Assembly (NCBI GenBank): GCA_015065615.1 | Contig: SVPY01000017.1 | Location: 1 to 55,290, forward strand | DNA from: Oscillospiraceae bacterium | GTDB taxonomy: Bacteria > Bacillota > Clostridia > Oscillospirales > Acutalibacteraceae | Direction: 5' to 3' | Length of the DNA: 55,290 nucleotides | Shown here: in pieces, positions 53,333 to 55,290 of the stretch | How the letters are laid out: each line of letters begins with the position of its first letter | Position numbering within the stretch: position 1 is the first letter of the stretch | Translations under genes and position numbers: made by a program | Notes under the pieces: generated by a model | What the model was told of the DNA's origin: nothing | Databases searched by the model: none | What the model saw: the letters and a program-made list of their open reading frames with translations, nothing else

Positions 53333-54466
53333 ATGTCACTTAAAAATGAACTTACACCCCTTGAATACGGCATAATGGCCTGTGATACCATGTTACGCCG
53401 TTATCCTGACGTTAACACCCTGCCTCCTGACCACGGCTACGGCAGAGCAACCTTTAACTATCATCAGGGCGTTTTTCTTACGGGAATGAGCCGTATTTAC
53501 AATTTATGCAAGGATGAACGCTATTTAAATTACATAAAAGCCTGGGCAAAAGCTATGCAAAACGAGGACGGAACCATCTATGAGCCCGGTGCCGACTGGA
53601 TATCACTGAGAACTCTTGATTTCCGCCAACCTGCAAACGTGCTTTTCTTCCTTTATGACGAAACTCAGGACCCTCACTGGTTGGAGCTTATAAAGTACCT
53701 TGCTGATGATTTATACGAAACCTACCCCAAAAATGAGGACGGCGGTTTCTGGCATTTTTACACCACACCCGGTCAGATGTGGCTGGACGGCCTTTATATG
53801 GCAGGGCCTTTACTTGCCCACTACGCATATCTTGCAAATAAACCCCAGTACCTGGAGCTTGCAATAAAACAGATATTCATTATGTATAAGAATATGCGTG
53901 ATGAAAAGTCGGGACTTCTCTACCATGGCTGGGACCCCACGAAAAAAGCAATCTGGGCAAACCCTGAAAGCGGCTGTTCCCCTGAAATATGGGCACGCGC
54001 CTGCGGCTGGTTTGTGCTTGCTATCTCCGAAATGCTGGACTTTATTCCTGACGGGCACCCCGAAAAGGAAAACATTATATCAATACAAAAAGAGCTTATT
54101 GATGCCGTTATCCGAAACCAGTCCGTTGAAGGCAGATGGTACGAGGTTGTTGACAAATGGCAGGAAAAGGGCAACTGGCCTGAAAATTCAGGTACTTGCC
54201 TGTTTATCTATTCAATTTGTAAGGGAATACGAAAAGGCTATATTGATAAAAAATACCTTGAAAACGCAAAGCGCGCCTACAACAGAATTATCGAGACCTT
54301 ACTTCCCGCCCCTGAAGGAGAGTTCAGCCTTGGTAATATCTGCGTTGGCACCTGCATTGAGGAAGGCACTTACGACTATTATATTTCCAGGGACTGCACC
54401 GAAAACGACCTGCACGGCATGGGAGCATTCCTTTTAATGGCAAGCGAGCTTTCGGGACTTATTTAA
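53333..54466 (+). CDS. Unsaturated rhamnogalacturonyl hydrolase, GH105 (YteR type)
   Basis: 377 residues, an (alpha/alpha)6 barrel of normal length. GH105/GH88 motifs: NYHQGVFLTGMSRIY, PGQMWLDGLYMAGP with the catalytic Asp, IWARACGWFVLAISEMLD, EGRWYEVVDKW, ENSGTCLFIY and DYYISRDCTENDLHGMGAF. It hydrolyses unsaturated galacturonyl-rhamnose disaccharides from rhamnogalacturonan lyase action, inside the cell. This is the strongest pectin marker in the window and sits in an AraC-controlled unit. Confidence 0.95.
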   Translation: MSLKNELTPLEYGIMACDTMLRRYPDVNTLPPDHGYGRATFNYHQGVFLTGMSRIYNLCKDERYLNYIKAWAKAMQNEDGTIYEPGADWISLRTLDFRQPANVLFFLYDETQDPHWLELIKYLADDLYETYPKNEDGGFWHFYTTPGQMWLDGLYMAGPLLAHYAYLANKPQYLELAIKQIFIMYKNMRDEKSGLLYHGWDPTKKAIWANPESGCSPEIWARACGWFVLAISEMLDFIPDGHPEKENIISIQKELIDAVIRNQSVEGRWYEVVDKWQEKGNWPENSGTCLFIYSICKGIRKGYIDKKYLENAKRAYNRIIETLLPAPEGEFSLGNICVGTCIEEGTYDYYISRDCTENDLHGMGAFLLMASELSGLI

Positions 54467-54476
54467 TATTCTTACT

Positions 54477-54520
54477 AAAACTTCTGAAGTTTTTAAAGCT
54501 TCAGGAGTTTTATTTATTTA
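54477..54520 (+). terminator. Terminator of the GH105 operon
   Basis: AAAACTTCTGAAG / CTTCAGGAGTTTT stem (one mismatch), then a T-rich run. Confidence 0.8.
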
Positions 54521-54643
54521 ACTCAAAAGTCATTTACTTTATTGTTTTTTGGTGATATAATTTAGCAAATTATAATGTAAACAGAAGAAGATAAAAGCTT
54601 AAAAATTTTCTGAGTTTTTAATTTATAATCGGAAGGTGATATA

Positions 54644-55290
54644 ATGTATAAAAACATTCTTGAAAGTACACTAAGCACAATAAGAAATTTAAATTGCCCT
54701 ATACCTGAGAAATATTCTATTGCCGGAATAGTTGGCAGTGAGCGTATTCCGTGCGGTGAGATGGGAAAGAATGATAATTACCACTTCCCGATGGGCACGG
54801 CTTACCTAAAGCTTGGTATTTCAGGTGTTGCTGAAAAAGCTTTGAAAAAATCAAGAGAAACAGATTCAGACAGATCCAAATCCCTTTTGCTTGGAATTTA
54901 TGAAGTTTACAATGAAATAGCCCTATATTTGAAAAGATACAGTACAGCTATTAAAAATTGCGGTGTAAAAAGCAATAAGCTCAATAGAATAAGTGAAAAC
55001 TTAGAACATTTATCTGCCAACGCTCCTGAACATTTTGACGAAGCAGTACAGCTGGTTTACATAATGTGGAAATTAAGAGTAATCTCAAGCTGTGGCGCAG
55101 ATATAGGAAGGCTTGATAACCAGCTGAAAGATTATTATGAAAAAGATATAAGTTCAGGGTATTTATCAGAAAATGAAGCCTACAGCTTAATTACCGATTT
55201 GTGGCTTATGATAAACGAGCACAACAGCGGCGATACATTAATAAATGTGATGCTTGGCGGTATGAATCCTGACGGCAGCACATTTATTAA
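54644..55290 (+). CDS. Glycyl-radical enzyme (pyruvate formate-lyase-like), partial
   Basis: Open from ATG 54644, with GGAAGGTGAT before it, to the right edge; 215 codons seen. Motifs of the PFL-like N-terminal half: NAPEHFDEAVQLVYIMW, GADIGRLDNQLKDYYEKDI, LSENEAYSLITDLWLMINEH and NVMLGGMNPDG. The catalytic Cys and the C-terminal glycyl-radical loop lie beyond the window, so the subclass cannot be told. Such enzymes are strictly anaerobic and need an activating radical-SAM partner, which may follow outside. Not long enough for a substrate call. Confidence 0.88.
   Translation, partial: MYKNILESTLSTIRNLNCPIPEKYSIAGIVGSERIPCGEMGKNDNYHFPMGTAYLKLGISGVAEKALKKSRETDSDRSKSLLLGIYEVYNEIALYLKRYSTAIKNCGVKSNKLNRISENLEHLSANAPEHFDEAVQLVYIMWKLRVISSCGADIGRLDNQLKDYYEKDISSGYLSENEAYSLITDLWLMINEHNSGDTLINVMLGGMNPDGSTFI

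Overview
The window looks like a chromosome segment of an anaerobic, probably spore-forming, low-GC Clostridia (Firmicutes) bacterium, most likely a plant-polysaccharide degrader of the gut or a similar habitat. This rests on a spoVAD-type gene, a CotH-family gene, a T-box leader in front of proS, LplB/LplC-type sugar permeases with a lipoprotein binding protein, a two-domain YesN-type regulator, the start of a glycyl-radical enzyme, and many glycan-acting genes (GH78, GH105, GH3, GH5-like, DUF4838, SGNH esterase-like, uxuA). No rRNA, tRNA, CRISPR array or integrase was seen. Species cannot be named from sequence alone.

Region 1 (1-16.5 kb) is a carbohydrate import locus, mostly on the minus strand: AraC-type response regulator, LplB permease, two LplC permeases, lipoprotein solute-binding protein, and two tandem glycosidase-like paralogs (one cut by the left edge). 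A divergent pair of Gfo/Idh/MocA oxidoreductases sits on the plus strand. Four promoters here share one layout: a TTAAAATAGTTKATA-like box exactly 21 bp from a -10 hexamer. The locus is interrupted by arrays of paired GTAG-headed palindromes (REPIN-like), which flank a REP-associated tyrosine transposase (RAYT) gene that itself carries one REP in frame.

Region 2 (16.5-32 kb) is mixed: PadR/DUF2812 pair, a GNAT-flavodoxin fusion, mannonate dehydratase, two tandem SGNH hydrolases, GtrA, another SGNH hydrolase, a ComEC-like metallo-beta-lactamase, a phosphohexomutase, SpoVAD, a membrane-anchored repeat protein, and an isochorismatase/ceramidase-like/DUF4838 cluster.

Region 3 (32-43 kb) holds the T-box/proS unit, further SGNH and sugar-isomerase-like genes, a six-hairpin glycosidase-like gene, TetR and XRE regulators, and a plus-strand run of metallophosphoesterase, TIM-barrel epimerase and GH3 lipoprotein.

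Region 4 (42.8-49.5 kb) is a minus-strand operon DUF4956-VTC-GH78-CotH-GH5-like. The GH78 rhamnosidase has a frameshift in a short AG repeat. Region 5 (49.5-55.3 kb) has a GDPD-like gene, then an AraC regulator divergent from an alpha/alpha-toroid protein and a GH105 unsaturated rhamnogalacturonyl hydrolase, with AraC-like half-sites 50 bp apart between them, and finally a truncated glycyl-radical enzyme gene. Together GH78, GH105, UxuA, the SGNH esterases and the oxidoreductases suggest use of rhamnogalacturonan, pectin or other uronate-containing glycans; that pathway assignment is inference.
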